A stretch of DNA of 64,000 nt. Origin: Brachionus manjavacas. Taxonomy: Eukaryota; Rotifera; Eurotatoria; Ploima; Brachionidae. The stretch lies in NCBI GenBank assembly GCA_019054805.1, contig JAHQIY010000003.1, positions 1,550,001-1,614,000 of the forward strand, written 5' to 3'. The number at the start of each line of letters is the position of its first letter. Position 1 is the stretch's first letter. Both the position numbers and the translations under genes were made by a program. Under the pieces are notes generated by a model. It made no database searches and had not been told where the DNA came from. It saw only the letters and a program-made list of their open reading frames with translations. Below, piece after piece: positions 23,250-35,539 of the stretch.

Positions 23250-23367
23250 GTCTAGGACCATATCACGTTGAATGCACCGGTTCTCGTCCGATCACCGAAG
23301 TTAAGCAACGTCGAGCCCGGTTAGTACTTGGATGGGTGACCGCCTGGGAATACCGGGTGTTCTAGAC
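23250..23367 (+). rRNA. 5S ribosomal RNA gene
   Basis: A 118-base gene from GTCTAGGACC to GGTGTTCTAGAC. The two ends pair to form helix I. The internal control region is complete (GTTAAGCAACGTCGAGC, then GGTTAGTACTTGGATGGGTG and CTGGGAATACCGGG). A T-rich stretch (CCTTTTATTTTT) after the end can serve as RNA polymerase III terminator. The 20 bases upstream (AAAAAATTGTTTTTTGAAT) resemble those of the other 5S genes here (AAAAAAATTGTAGTTTGAAT), so they may help initiation. Confidence 0.97.
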
Positions 23368-23374
23368 ATACCTT

Positions 23375-23745
23375 TTATTTTTACTAATTTAATTAATTAT
23401 TGATTTTAAAATATTCAGAGCAGTTTAATCCGAAAACCATAATTAAAAATTGTATCAGAATTAACTGTTAAAATTATTAAATTTTTACCCCAATTTTATT
23501 GATATTTAGATTTGCCATATTTCAGAATTCTCTTAAAATTTTAGCACAAAAGTTTTCATAATTCTTCTTCAGTATCCAAAATTTTTAAGTTTGGACTTGG
23601 ACTTTAAAAAAAAAATAAGAGCCTCTGGCTCGTCTTTTGAACTCGAGACTAGTGAATTTTAAAAAACTCCTGTTTGATCTCCGATTTTAATGAAGACCAC
23701 CAGTTACAAATTTTCTTATTCAAAATGAGTTTTTTATGGGCTTGG
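23375..23745. other. Gap downstream of the 5S gene
   Basis: No gene. The dispersed GGACTTGGACTT repeat occurs at about 23590-23610. Confidence 0.4.
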
Positions 23746-23749
23746 TTCT

Positions 23750-23860
23750 TTATAATAATAATAATAATAATAATAGTAAGCTACGGCAAGCAAGCTTGCG
23801 TAGGCGGTTTACTAGGAGATCGCCTATGGTAGCACACTACGCAATAAAAGGAAAATTACA
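23750..23860 (-). mobile_element. Retroelement 3' end with (TAA)n tail
   Basis: A (TAA)n microsatellite at 23754-23775 is followed by GTAAGCTACGGCAAGCAAGC and GGAGATCGCCTATGGTAGC. The same sequence lies at 45345-45436 in the other orientation. On the minus strand the (TTA)n run would be the 3' tail of a SINE or truncated LINE with a GC-rich hairpin end. Confidence 0.55.
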
Positions 23861-24120
23861 GAAATAAGAGAAACTGATAAGATTTTGAAATCTAATAGAC
23901 ACAATTTATATAGAAATTTTTTTCATAGAATTGACATATAGAAAAAAGATCGATTTTTCATCGAAATTTTACATAAAGAATAAAAAAAATGACGAAATGT
24001 AATAAGGGAATTTTTTTTGTTGAAAAAAAAGAGAATAATCTTCATAGAAAATTCATTTAGAAATATTTTCTCTCATTTTTAATTATTTTCTTCTTAAAAT
24101 TTTATAAGCGCCATTTTTTA

Positions 24121-24230
24121 ATTTCAAGATACAAAAAAGTGAGTGATAATCTAAACTTAAAAATTTATGAATATTGAGCCAAAAAGAAATTTTTTGGTAT
24201 AAAATTTAATTCTAAGCTTAATTGAAAAAT
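24121..24230 (+). mobile_element. LINE family A, short fragment
   Basis: It matches the family A stretch at about 440-530 of the window (AGTGAGTGATAATCTAAACT, then GAGCCAAAAAGAAAT and TTGGTATAAAATTT) with small deletions. Confidence 0.75.
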
Positions 24231-24525
24231 AAAATCTGGGTTTATTTGGGTCCTCGGGGACTAGATACAAAAAAACGTGTTAAATTTGGGCTTTTTTTGA
24301 AAAAATTTCCAAGATAAATTTATTTTGGATGATAAAAATATCATTTTCTAGTTGAAAATTTTTCGCTCTTTCAGGTCATATGTGATTTTTAGATGTTTTA
24401 TATACTTTTGGTCAAGATAAATGCATCTAACCATTTTATACTTTAGCAAATTAATAAAACCTTTGAGGCCATCTAGGCGAAAAAACTTTTTTTTCGACTT
24501 CCCAAAAATTGGTATTTTTTTAATA

Positions 24526-24664
24526 CAGTACATCCTAAAACTAACTTCAACGATTTCTTTCCTTTCCTCTTCCTTTCCTCTTCCTTATAAGTGAGGAAGA
24601 AGAGAGGAAGAGGAAAGGAAGAGGAGAGGAAAGAAATCGATGAAGTTAGTTTTAGGATGTACTG
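24526..24664. mobile_element. 139-bp near-perfect palindromic MITE, TA-flanked
   Basis: The left half begins CAGTACATCCTAAAACTAAC and the right half ends with the exact reverse complement, leaving a loop of about 10 bases (TTATAAGTGA) near 24586-24595. Both ends are flanked by TA, as for Tc1/mariner-type insertion. The stem includes a pyrimidine-only run on one arm (CTTTCC/CTCTTCC repeats) and purines on the other. Confidence 0.8.
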
Positions 24665-24996
24665 TATATTGGGTTTCCACATAGGTCGAAATCGAATCCT
24701 AAGATAGCGTGGACATTTTGTATTTCCTGAACCTAAATTTAAATAAGAAAATTAAATCTTTTATGATTTTTTGACCATAAATTAACAGTGTCAAATTGCT
24801 TTATCCAAACTAAAAGTTAAAATTATTTTGAAACCAAAAAAATTCAAAATTAATTCTAGATACGAAAATTATATAATTTGAGAAAAATTTCAATTTTATG
24901 TAATCTAAAGCACATGAACAAACCCTAAACTCCAATGTTGTAATATTATCCAAAATCAAATCTCTTCAAATAAACAAAATAAAATCGAACTGAAGT
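24665..24996. other. Upstream region of COQ8
   Basis: AT-rich; no TATA box or initiator stands out. The gene's promoter should lie here, just right of the palindromic MITE. Confidence 0.35.
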
Positions 24997-27900
24997 ATGT
25001 CTAATCGTCTAAACGATCTACAAGGTCTGGTCAACGGCATGAACCTTTGCCTGAAATCGCTGTGCAAAATTCAGTCGCAAAAGACCGATCTTTACTTTCG
25101 CTCATTTGTCCAAAAGGATCTCGAAAGCCTGAAGTATTCGCTCGAGAGCCAACTTTCCCAAACACTATCTCGTTCACCCATTGAAAATATAAACCAAATG
25201 GGCCGCAAGGCCAACTCTTTTTTCACTCAAACACAAACTCTTCTCAAGTCCGGTGCCTTCTCTGCCTCCGGTCTGTTCAACTCGAAACGCTCTTTCCACT
25301 CTTCAATACTATTCAAGAAATACAACAAAAACTGCCACTACTTGACAACTAAATCCTATGCCACCACAGCGGACATAGTTGACAAAAGTGTCGAAGACAA
25401 AAATAAAATTAAAAAAAATTTCACCGTTCCTAAATTTAAAAATAAAGTAATTTAAATTTTTTTTTTTATTTTTTTATTTTTTTATTTTAGTTGAGTGACC
25501 AAGCTAAAGAGAGCAAAGTGCCTAGTTCTCGTATTGAGCGTCTAGTGAACTTTGGCAATCTGGCCGCAGGACTGAGCGCGGGCGCCTTGTCCGAAGTGGC
25601 GCGCAGAACACTGGGCCCGAAAAAATCTCAACAAGATGAATACAATTCAATATTGAGCTCGTCCAAGTCAGTTTTTCTCACCGAAGACAACATAAAAAGA
25701 ATAGTTGACACATTGTGTAAAGTGAGAGGCGCTGCATTGAAGCTTGGTCAAATGCTGTCCATTCAGGACGAATCTCTCTTGAGCCCCACTTTGCAGAAAA
25801 TATTCGACCGGGTTCGTCAGTCAGCTGATTTTATGCCTTTTTCGCAGACAGAAAAGGTTCTGATCAAAGAATGGGGCGCCAATTATTTGGATAAATTTGA
25901 GCATTTTGATAGAACGCCATTCGCTGCGGCCAGCATTGGCCAGGTGCACTGGGCAGTCTTGAAGGAAACAGGTGAAAGAGTGGCCATCAAAATTCAGTAT
26001 CCTGGCGTGGCTCAATCAATAACCAGCGACATAGACAATTTAATGTCCATCTTGAATGTTTCGAACCTTCTTCCGAAGGGCATGTATGCCGAGAGCGCTG
26101 TGAATGTAATGAAAAGAGAATTGCTGGATGAGTGTGACTACATCAGAGAGGCGCAGTTTTACAAGGAATTTGGTGAGCTTTTGAAAGCAGATGATGTTTT
26201 TGTTGTTCCAAAGGTCTACATGCAGCTGACCACTCCCAATATTTTGGTCACTGAGCTTATTGATGGCGAGCCGTTTGACAAATGTGTCGATTTACCGCAG
26301 CAAGAAAGAGACCTTGTACATTTGAATTTTACAAAAAAAAATTTAAGTTATTTTATTTTTTGCTTTAGATCAGCAGAAACATGCTAAGACTGTGTTTAAA
26401 CGAGCTTTTTGTTTACTTTAAAATGCAAACGGATCCCAACTGGTCAAATTTTTTCTACAATAAAGAAAATAAAAAGGTATTTGTTATTATTAATTATCCT
26501 TCTTCTTCTATGAAAAATTAAAGCTATGATGAATTTTTAACTTTCAATTATAAGGATTTTAATTTTTGTTAGATTATAAATATAATTTAAATATCTGTAA
26601 TGCCGAGTAGTAGTAAATACTGAGACCCTATCAGGTCAAGCTTCTTCGAAGTTATGGCTGTAAATTAAACTGATTCTTTAGCCATTTGTCCTGGCTAATT
26701 TTTAAGCTTTTAATGACAACAAATTATTTTCGTAATAATAATAATTAAATTCGTAGCAAAAATAATTTATTAGTAAAAGTAGCAAAGTAAATTTATCAGT
26801 AGTAAAAAAAGATAAGAAAGTTAAATAATTAGATCAAATATTTATTAATAAAAAAAAATCATATATTACTTAGAAATGTTTTTTAGTGTTATTTTATGGA
26901 TTTTTTCTAAGATGGCCTCTTTTTCTCGGAGCTAAACCTGAAGATGTTGTTGATTGTACAATAGTTTGAATGCCATTATAGAAACTTTCGGCTTGATCTT
27001 GATCATTATCATTTTCATTTGTAAGCAGATTTTGTTTTTGGTATGTGAACGTGCTCTTCTTCTTCAAAAAAAATAGATGCACACGAATTTGTATTCGGTT
27101 TGAATGTATAAAGTATTTAATCACAACTTGAACATTTTAAAAATTCTTTATCTCCTATTTTCGATTTTGTTTTTTATTGCTGCCAAAAATTAGCCTTCAA
27201 ATTTTTTTTAAATCAAATCAAGGGCTTGTGTGTAAGTTTCAAAGTTAGCATGATGATAATTAACTCCACTTGTTTTTCTTTCTTTTTTAACGGGAGTTTC
27301 ATCTATTTCGGTATCATATTCGGTGTCCTCTTCATTTCTTTGTGTCACGAGTATTGATGTAGATGAAGATTTGGTTTCACTCATTTTTAGTTTCTTAATT
27401 TTCAGATTTGTATATTTTAATTTCAAAATTTTTGTAGATTATATACATTAAAAAGTGATAATTGAGTAGTTATCAATCAAAAATTAAATTAACAATTTTT
27501 CTCTTACTTTCTTATTTAATCTAATACGTCTAATATTTTCTACGATTTGAAGTCACTGCTTCAAATATCACAAAGAAACTTTTGGTTTTCTATTCTATTC
27601 CATGCATGAACTTGCTCTTCTTTCTACCAGATTTTCAATGTCAAAGACTTCAATCTGTTTTTTCTTCTGTTCTATCTGTTCTATAAATAACTATAGATTT
27701 TCTTCTATTTTTTTTTTTATGCAAAACTAATTTTATTTTTACTTTACTTCTCCTGATGAAGGTTAATTTGAATTAAATAAATAAATCTGTTTTTTATACG
27801 CTTTGTTTCTATTTTAAGAAACAAATTTCGTAGCTTTGCGAATTGTTTCAGCTTTCTCATAATCAGACTTGAGAATTGGAGACAAAACAGACACAGCAAA

Positions 27901-29314
27901 TCTTTGTTGTAGCAGTGTGTATGTGTAATTCTTTTTACTTTATTTTTTCTTAGTTTTTTTATTAGATTTTTTCTTTTTCTTTTCTTTATAATTGTAAAAT
28001 ATTTTACAATACTTTTCCTTTTGGGGGTTAATTTTAATCAAATAAATGAATATAGCAGTGTTGTTCAAAAGACATTTGTTCAAAGTAAATTTTTTTCAAA
28101 TATTTAATTATTTAATTAATTATTTTATTAAAATTATTTTATTATTTTATTTTATTAAAAATTATTTTATTTAATTTGTTTAAAAAATTTAATTATTTTT
28201 AGGAAAAGTGCAACTTGCACTTTCAAGATCTGAGATCTTCAGCTTAAAAATTCAATAAACTCTAAAACAGCATCTTGAAATATATTAAAAGCACTGTAGT
28301 TTTAGTGGTCAATACTCAATTCTATTTTCTCCTTTACTTGGCTTTTAATAAATGATCATTAAAATTATTGAACATTTGAGGAATTTTAATTTAAAAAATG
28401 TTGAATTTTTATTTTTAGAATCTATTTAGATTAATAAAAGTGGTCATCCGTCTTTAAATGGTCCTTTTTTAGATTGATTCACAAATTAGCATCTTTAAAT
28501 TTTACCAAATTTTCGTTTTTATTTTTCTTTGAAATTTAAAATAATCCGATTCTTTTTGTTTTACAGAAAATCACCGCAAATGTTGAAAAAATGTCTTTAT
28601 ATTTGAAGTATTTTAAGAAAGAAAATGCCATAATTATTAATTTTAATTTAGAAAAATTTTATTAAAAAATATTTTAAAATTCTAAAATTGTCAATAAATT
28701 TTGCTGAAAAATATTTCATAGCGATAAAACGATATTTTTTTGTTGAGTGAAAGACCTGTGTGCAACAATGAATGCTAAAAATTTAGGCTTTTCGGCCTTT
28801 GCATTTAATGTTTATTTATAAAAAAATCTTCATACGACTTTTGTCTAATTAAAAAAAAATGATACTAAAAAAATATTATTTTAAGATCTATTTGTTGGAT
28901 TTTGGAGCTAGTAGAACTTATTCGAAATTGTTTGTTGATAAATATATTCGAATAATAAAAGCAGCGGCAGATAACGACCGTCAAGGAGTGCTAGAATGGA
29001 GCAGAGATTTGAAATTTTTGACTGGCTATGAGACAAAAACAATGGAAGAGGCGCACATAGATGCAGTGTTGATTCTTGGCGAGGCATTTGCCAAAGATGA
29101 AGTGTTCGACTTTGGAAAACAAAACACAACCAAGCGAATAAATGATCTAGTACCAGTAATGCTACAGCATAGACTAACTCCTCCGCCCGAGGAGACTTAT
29201 TCACTTCATCGTAAAATGTCGGGTGCGTTTCTTCTCTGCGCCAAATTAAAATCCAAAATAAAATGCAAAGATTTATTTGATGAAGTATGGAAAAATTATA
29301 AATTTTCCTCATAG
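24997..29314 (+). CDS. COQ8: Atypical mitochondrial kinase COQ8 (ADCK3/ABC1 family), 4 exons
   Basis: COQ8 is a UbiB-family atypical kinase/ATPase needed for coenzyme Q synthesis in the mitochondrial matrix-side membrane complex. Exons 24997-25446, 25491-26315, 26369-26476 and 28886-29314, all phase 0, give 603 residues, close to human COQ8A. The N-terminal 150 residues are poorly conserved and likely hold the targeting signal. The KxGQ motif is KLGQ at 234-237, the Ala-rich loop AAAS at 295-298, the ATP-site Lys in VAIK near 317, the catalytic TDPNWSNFF near 446-454 and DFG at 466-468. The C-terminus has [17 protein letters not shown]. Introns 1 and 2 are 44 and 53 bases; intron 3 is 2.4 kb and filled with repeats. 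A 9.4-kb tandem duplication begins inside exon 3, but this copy is complete. Confidence 0.95.
26597..26710 (-). mobile_element. LINE 3' end in COQ8 intron 3
   Basis: The minus strand reads [12 protein letters not shown] then a stop, followed by the GCTTCGAAGAAGC-type hairpin and a TTTACTACTACT tail, as in the copy at 17870-18115. Confidence 0.7.
26894..27384 (-). CDS. Uncharacterised minus-strand ORFs within COQ8 intron 3 (unit 1)
   Basis: Two short frames. The first (27384-27208, 58 codons) is acidic and then basic: [15 protein letters not shown]..., [18 protein letters not shown]. The second (about 27124-26894) ends [15 protein letters not shown], which resembles a decayed AT-hook. They could be exons of one gene, but no clear splice pair joins them. 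A transposon origin is possible. I do not recognise the family. Confidence 0.25.
27783..27900 (-). mobile_element. LINE tail fragment
   Basis: It matches 29409-29526 in the same unit; the minus strand reads [20 protein letters not shown], part of the C-terminal LINE region. It is adjacent to an AATAAATAAAT tail. Confidence 0.65.
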
Positions 29315-29408
29315 TGTCAATTTATCTAGTTTTTTTTATTTATTAATTTTTATTTTTGATACTAAATAAAATTAAAAAAGATTAGAAGTTAAATGTAAAA
29401 GTTAATAA

Positions 29409-29970
29409 CTTCAATCTGTTTTTTATACGGTTTGTTTCTATTTTAAGAAACAAATTTCGTAGCTTTGCGAATTCTTTTAGCTTTCTCATAATCAGACTTG
29501 AGCATTGGAGACCAAACAGACACAGCCAATTTTAAAAGGTGACGAACAGAAGTTAAATACAGAGATCTATTAAATTTACATCAAGACGAGCGAATGATTT
29601 TCTGATGCGATTTAACATTTTATTCTTTGTTTGTAGCCACTATCACTTAATTTTCCCATTTCAGATTTGAATTCAAAATAACTTCAGGATCTCTTTCTGT
29701 TACCGACGTTAATAACTGTTTACCATTAATAAAATAAGGGAATTCTGTGTTTTTATGACCACAATGCATAACCACAAATTTTGAAGTGTTGAATAGAACA
29801 AGAAAATCTTGAGTCCTCCTCATAATTATATCTAAATTTGATTTTAGTTTCACTGCGCTTATTTTTGATACCTTTGCGAGAATATTTTAGTATCACCTGC
29901 ATACATTTTGACAAAATTCTCTATTTCTTTTGGTAGATCATCGATACACAAAAAAAAACAATAGTGAACC
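29409..29970 (-). mobile_element. LINE remnant, RT end and C-terminal part (unit 1)
   Basis: From high to low coordinates the minus strand gives a decayed catalytic block (FVKMYAGDTKIFSQ), then LDIIMRRTQDFLVLFNTSKF, HCGHKNTEFPYFINGKQL, VILNSNLKWEN, and finally [20 protein letters not shown]. It lies just downstream of the COQ8 stop in opposite orientation. Confidence 0.8.
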
Positions 29971-30130
29971 ATTCATTGATCCTTGTGATAAAATGATTTT
30001 TATTACAGTTTATTTTCATTTTATTACTTATTTGGAATTTAATAATTGAATTTTTTTTGCATTTAATTTTGAATGCTGAATATTCAAAATAAATTTTACA
30101 AAAGAACATTTAATGCATTTAAATAATGAT

Positions 30131-30206
30131 AGTGGAGAAGATAGTGTAGCGTGTAATCGACAGCATATTGCGACTGAGAATCCCGGTTCGAATCCTAGCA
30201 AATATT
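30131..30206 (+). other. Degenerate tRNA-like sequence with a perfect B box (unit 1)
   Basis: GGTTCGAATCC at about 30182-30192 is a perfect polymerase III B box, and GATAGTGTAGCGTG upstream is a weak A-box candidate. The T-stem is only partly paired and no acceptor stem closes, so this is a tRNA pseudogene or the head of a tRNA-derived SINE. Confidence 0.4.
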
Positions 30207-32110
30207 AATAAAATAACAAATTATGGATTTGAGCTAGTGCTTTCAGTGTTGTACTTCTACTTGCCATCTGGTTTGAGTTTATCGCAAAATCATTTCTCTA
30301 GATGGTTGACCATTCATATAAAAAATTGGAACCTAGTATTAGAACAGCGATTATCTTCCTTTCGGAGCTAGTTTTTGATATCAAATTCAATTTATTTGAA
30401 ATTTATTGACACGTGCGGGTTTTAAATTGTTAATTCAATTCAGTTTTGTTTAGCAGCAAAAATGTGTAAATTATTAAGTTGAGTAAAGCCATTTTGTTAC
30501 CTTTGATCATTTTAAAAAGAAGATTATGAATATGTACAAACAAACAAGAGTTACGAATTTTTAACTAGAATTAATATTTTTATCTTTTGCATTTGATAAT
30601 TCGATCTTAAATTTTATTGCCTCGGTTCGGACGGACATCAAAAATAACTAACCAAAATTTGTTTAAAACTTTTAGATGTATCGTTAAATCTGTAAAACTC
30701 TATCCCTTCTCTTTTTTTTCTTTCTTATCGATTCTAAAAATTTTTATAAATTTTTAATTTATTTATATATTTGAATACAATTTGAATTCAAATTTGAGAA
30801 AATTTTTTCGGATCTTTCTCTCAATGATGGCATTTGCGTGCTTAGCTCTAAGTTGTGAAATTCGCTTGATATTCCTAACGCGTGGTTCTCTTATAAAACT
30901 TTTACCGATACGTTTTTAATCTCTATATAAATTAAAAGGTACTGATTGATTCAAAGATTTTTGAATCTAAGCTAACTGGAGTTATTCCTTCTTGTTTAAA
31001 TTAACAGTGAAAAGCTGCTTACCGTTTAAGTGAGTTTACTTATCTTTCTTTAGTGATCCCAAAAGTTTATTGGAAATTTGTAAAATTATTGAAAATATTT
31101 AAATTTCGATACTTTGTCAGTTTCAAATACTTAAGTTATAATTTTGACTTTCTTGAACTTGTTAATCTGTCTTCTGTAATTATTTTAAAAAATTTTTTAA
31201 AATAGAATGATGATTCTTATAACCGATTAAGATTCCAAAAATTTTTCTATACCAAAATCGTTAATTTAAAGAGCATTTGCAATAGTCAAAATAGCTTCTG
31301 ATGTAAATTTAATTTCAAAAAATTAATAATTATGCTATCGCTCTTACAAATTGACATGTTATTTGCTACCAATTTTTGCAATGTTAAAACTCGTCTCGGC
31401 TTGGAAGGACCAATTATAAAACAACCCACATCGAGGCATTAGTTTCATTTAAATTGGTGACATTCAACTTTCTTCCATCGAAACAGTAATTTATAGAGGG
31501 CTAAATCATAAAGTTTGACGTTTGATAGAGAAGTAAACTGTACATTAGAATTTTATTTGTTTCCTATAAGACTGCAAAATCTGAGAATTTTTTCCATCTT
31601 CAATTTTTGGCTTATATATTAAATTTCTACAGATATCTAATCCTTAATTTCTAATCCTTAATTGAGATTTTCTGGATTCTGTAACTGAACTAAGTAAAAT
31701 TTTTAACTTTCAACAACATATCACAACACAAATTTTATTAAGAAAGATTCAAAATTTTGAAAAAGATTATTTTTCTTGTTTTTCCGATAATGAAACTATT
31801 TGCGATATTACATTTTTTTCATGTCAGTTTATCCAAGCTAAATCTTATTTAGGCCAACATATGTAGACAAATGGTGAAAAATAAGAATTGGCTTATGGTT
31901 ACAATTTTAACAAAGAGAAAGGAAAATTACTTTTTTGTAAAATTTAATCAAGATTCAGGAACTCGGTTAAATATCGAACCTAAATTAACTATCTTCTTGG
32001 TCAAAATTGTTCAAAATCAATTTTTTCATGGTATTGTACTTCTATAAGTCCTAATCGTTATGTTGGCTGTTGTTCAAACGTCGCAAGTATTATTAATTGT
32101 CTTTATTGAA
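30207..32110. other. AT-rich stretch, no gene seen (unit 1)
   Basis: Some short open frames occur, but none shows a recognisable motif, and their codon usage does not stand out. The duplicate lies at 39633-41535. Confidence 0.4.
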
Positions 32111-32112
32111 TT

Positions 32113-33180
32113 TTATTTCGTAGAATAAGTCAATCGGTGTTTGAATCTTTTGGTATCTGAGTGGGAAACAGTTTGCACGTATGCGTGAATTTCTTTGGCT
32201 ATAAATTCTTTTTTTAATTTACTTCCTATGAATTTGACAAACAAGTGATTTGCCCTTTCTTCAATTGTGTCAAGCTTGAGTACTTTGTGTATTGTGCGTA
32301 CTGAAGTCTTTAGCGGAAAAAATTTAATTATTTTTAAGATCCTGTTTTGGATTTTCTGAAGATTTTTCTTAATTCTTTCAGTACCCACATTGATTATGAC
32401 AAAACAGTAATCCATAAGAGATCTAATTAAAGTTTTATATAATTGTATGTTTAAAGATAGGGACTTGGCCCATTTAAAATTTCTTATTCATCTTAGCAGG
32501 TTTGTTTTAGGAATGAGCTTTCTTTCTAATTGGTTTTCGCAACATCACTAAAATAAATAATGAATAGAGTTGGTTAGAGACAGCTTCCTTGTGAAACTCC
32601 ACAGTTTATTGGTTTTTCTATTGAAACACATTCCTTATAATCCACTTGAAATGTCCTATTACTTAGGAAGTTATTTACTCAATAAGCACCGGTTAAGACC
32701 AAGGTTTTCTAGTTTTTCAATGATCCTAAAGTGCGAGACCTTATCAAATGCCTTTTCTAAATCAAAAAATACGGCTCCTGTTAGTTAATTGTTATTAAAT
32801 CCCTCACAAACTGATTGGGTTATATTCAGAATATGCTCTTGTGTGGAGCGCTTTTTTCTAATACCTGCCTGGCATTTAGGAAGCACCTGATTCTTTTCGG
32901 CCCATTTTTGTATCTTTTGGTTTAATACTTTTCTAATAATTTTCATAAGAAGCATAAAAGTAAGATTGGTCTTTATGAGCCTCGATCTTCTGGTGGCTCT
33001 CCTATCTTTAAAATTACTATTACTCTGGCTTGTTTCCATTCTTTTGGTAAATGACCTAATTTGATCGAGTAGTTGAATACCTATTGTTTTAATTATTTTC
33101 ATTTTTCCAAATGAAACTCTATTTGAAAATTGGAAGAAGTTTTTTTTATCAAAACCAATTATTAAACAAAACAAATAAAT
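32113..33180 (-). mobile_element. LINE family C remnant (unit 1)
   Basis: Minus strand from high to low: RSFTKRMETSQ and IIRKVLNQKIQKWAEKNQVL (RT N-terminal part), then LEKAFDKVS near 32730, a broken palm, then MDYCFVIINVGTERIKKNLQ and IKFFPLKTSVRTIHKVLKLD. The last block is shared with 6420-7115. Several stops and frame shifts. Confidence 0.8.
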
Positions 33181-33463
33181 AAGAAGGAGCTAGTTGTTTT
33201 GTTCGAGATTGAGTGATGTACATTTCTTTCATAAAACCAGCCAGTAATAAAAATTGTGACTTTAGAAAACAGTGCTGTTTTTACACATTAGAATTGAAAC
33301 TTTTATTTCGTCAGAAAATATTTGCTAAAGAGTGTTTTTTCGACCAAACTTCAAAAAGCTATTTATGAGACTTCAGCACGATTTTTTTATAGACAAGATT
33401 TATGTTGAAATTTCAATGAGAAACTATTCTTAAATGATTAATCCGAAATCATTCAAATAAAGA

Positions 33464-33840
33464 TTACAACATCTTGAATCTTCTGCTATATAAATGTTCT
33501 TGATAATTGATGCATATTTTATCGCATAAGCTGAAATAAAGTATAATTTTCGACTTTAATAAGACATTACAAAAAAAAACATTTTTTTTGTTTAAACCGT
33601 TTTTTGTTAGATCTACAAATATTTCGCCGTCTTCAACAAATCTATTAATTAACAACATAATCACTTCCACATCACGATCTGATCTACCGAATCTCTTATT
33701 GTTACTCGAACTTTCGTCGATATCAATTTCGGATTTTTGCGATTTAACCTTTACATAGCGATGTGCCTTTAGACGGCATAATTTGCATCTGTATATATAC
33801 ATTTTGCATATATACGCATACACCTTTTTGTGCCATAATG
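33464..33840 (-). pseudogene. FLYWCH-like finger remnant (unit 1)
   Basis: A minus-strand frame contains KMYIYRCKLCRLKAHRYVKV, which fits the C-terminal half of a FLYWCH-type zinc finger, often fused to MULE transposases. It is followed by an acidic linker and DVEVIMLLINRFVEDGEIF. Copy 2 (42979-43262) is shortened by a frame shift in an A run. The identification is weak. Confidence 0.25.
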
Positions 33841-33849
33841 TAGAATTTA

Positions 33850-35535
33850 TTTAACGCTGCTTCTGCAACATTTTCTCTTGAAATCTAACTCAATGGACTA
33901 ACTCGATCACCTCATCTGTTGCAAAAAATACACTATACAGTGATTATACTAACCAAGTTTGTTGTCTTCCTTCAATTTTTTTACTTTTACTAAATCTTAT
34001 TCAAAAAATTAGGTGCTTAATATTTATTTGAAGGGAAGACCTAGATTTCAAAAAACTGCCGATTTAATACTATTTTCTAAAGTCTTTCAAAAATTAAAAA
34101 AAAAACATTTCTCTTTTTAACTATTCTTCTTACGATTCTTGGACTTCTCTATACGTACCGATACGAACACGCCATTAATTCAATAGGAGTTTAGAAAGTA
34201 AACGAAAAAAAAAAAACTATTTCATTTGCTTGCGGCTATTTCATTTGACGCCATAAATGTCTCCTCCAATTTGCCATCACCATATTTTATTTATCCATTT
34301 AAGCTTTATCACTTAAAATTTTCTTTATTGAATATCTTTAATGTTATTTTCCTTAACATAACTTACATTAAAAGTTTTGCTCCTGAGCCGATTAATTTTG
34401 CTGCTGAAACTAAACCTTTTTTCAATATTTTATGTCTCAAATAAACTGAACTGATCCAATTTATTCAACTGATACTTTACAAAGACTAAAAAGTTCTGGT
34501 AATGATGGTAAAAAATCATAAATTGTCTTCAGATTCCAAAAAAAAACATTTTTGAAGAAAATGAAATTCAAATGAATTATGATTTAGACTCATTGCAAAT
34601 ATTTCAAATAACAAATTGATTTAATGTAACAGGTCATAAAGCCGATTCTTTTGCTGAAATTCAAGTTAATCAAAATAAAGTGCTGGAAAATAAGCGAATT
34701 CGGATTTGATAGAAATAGAGATGAAGACTTTTGATCTTAGTAAAATTGTAAAATAGTAAAAAAAGACATTTTAAATTTTGTAAGCCCGAGTCAATTGGTG
34801 ATTTATTCAGAATACAGAACGATTCAGCAAGCATTGTCATATGAAGATTTTTACATGTAATTTTTGACATAGAAATTTTTTAATTTATTATATATGAATG
34901 CAAAATGTTTAGGGTTTTTTATGAGTAGAAAAATAATTGGATTTAAGTTTTTATTGAACATGTTTATACAGCCATTTAAAAAAAATTTTTAAGTAAAATC
35001 CTTGATAAGTAATAAAATTAAAAAGCTTAATTGATTAATTGATTGAAATTTCAAATGAACAGGCGTGCTTATTTACCAATTAAAACTGATATTCTTTTTT
35101 AATAACATTAATCAACTAACATATAATAGAATGCTAAATCTGTCCGCAAAATCTTTATATGTATCTTATACAAATTAAATCGATTCTTTAGATTCGTGTG
35201 ATCCATTCGAGGTATTTTCAAAATGGATATTTTTAAGTACAAAAGAACTTAAAAACTAGTGATATTCAAATAACTACAAAAAAATTTAATGGACTTTTTT
35301 TTTTATTTTTATTAGTATTTTAATAAATAAACTAAACAATATCCAAAAAACTAATTGATTTAAGAAAATATAAACATTTCACTTAAATCAATTTTATTTT
35401 ATTTTAAATTATTAGGTATCATTTATAAACAAGGCATTGTTTTGATTTATGATTTTAGGATGCAATTTTTCTTTTAATATTTTAATCTAATGGTAAATTC
35501 AAAAAATTCAAATAAAAAGCTCTAGTTTAAAAGTT
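33850..35535. other. AT-rich stretch, no gene seen (unit 1)
   Basis: No recognisable gene; short frames only. Confidence 0.4.
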
Positions 35536-35539
35536 AAAA

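Noticed and set aside
24473-24682. Minus-strand ORF across the palindrome
   Set aside because: Its sequence is produced by the CTTCC repeats of the hairpin; no protein-like pattern.
28908-29312. 134-codon minus-strand ORF (and its duplicate at 38336-38740)
   Set aside because: It lies exactly antisense to COQ8 exon 4 and owes its length to that exon's codon bias; no family match or start context.
30131-30206. Functional tRNA gene
   Set aside because: Only the B box is intact; T-stem and acceptor stem do not pair, and no anticodon arm could be drawn.
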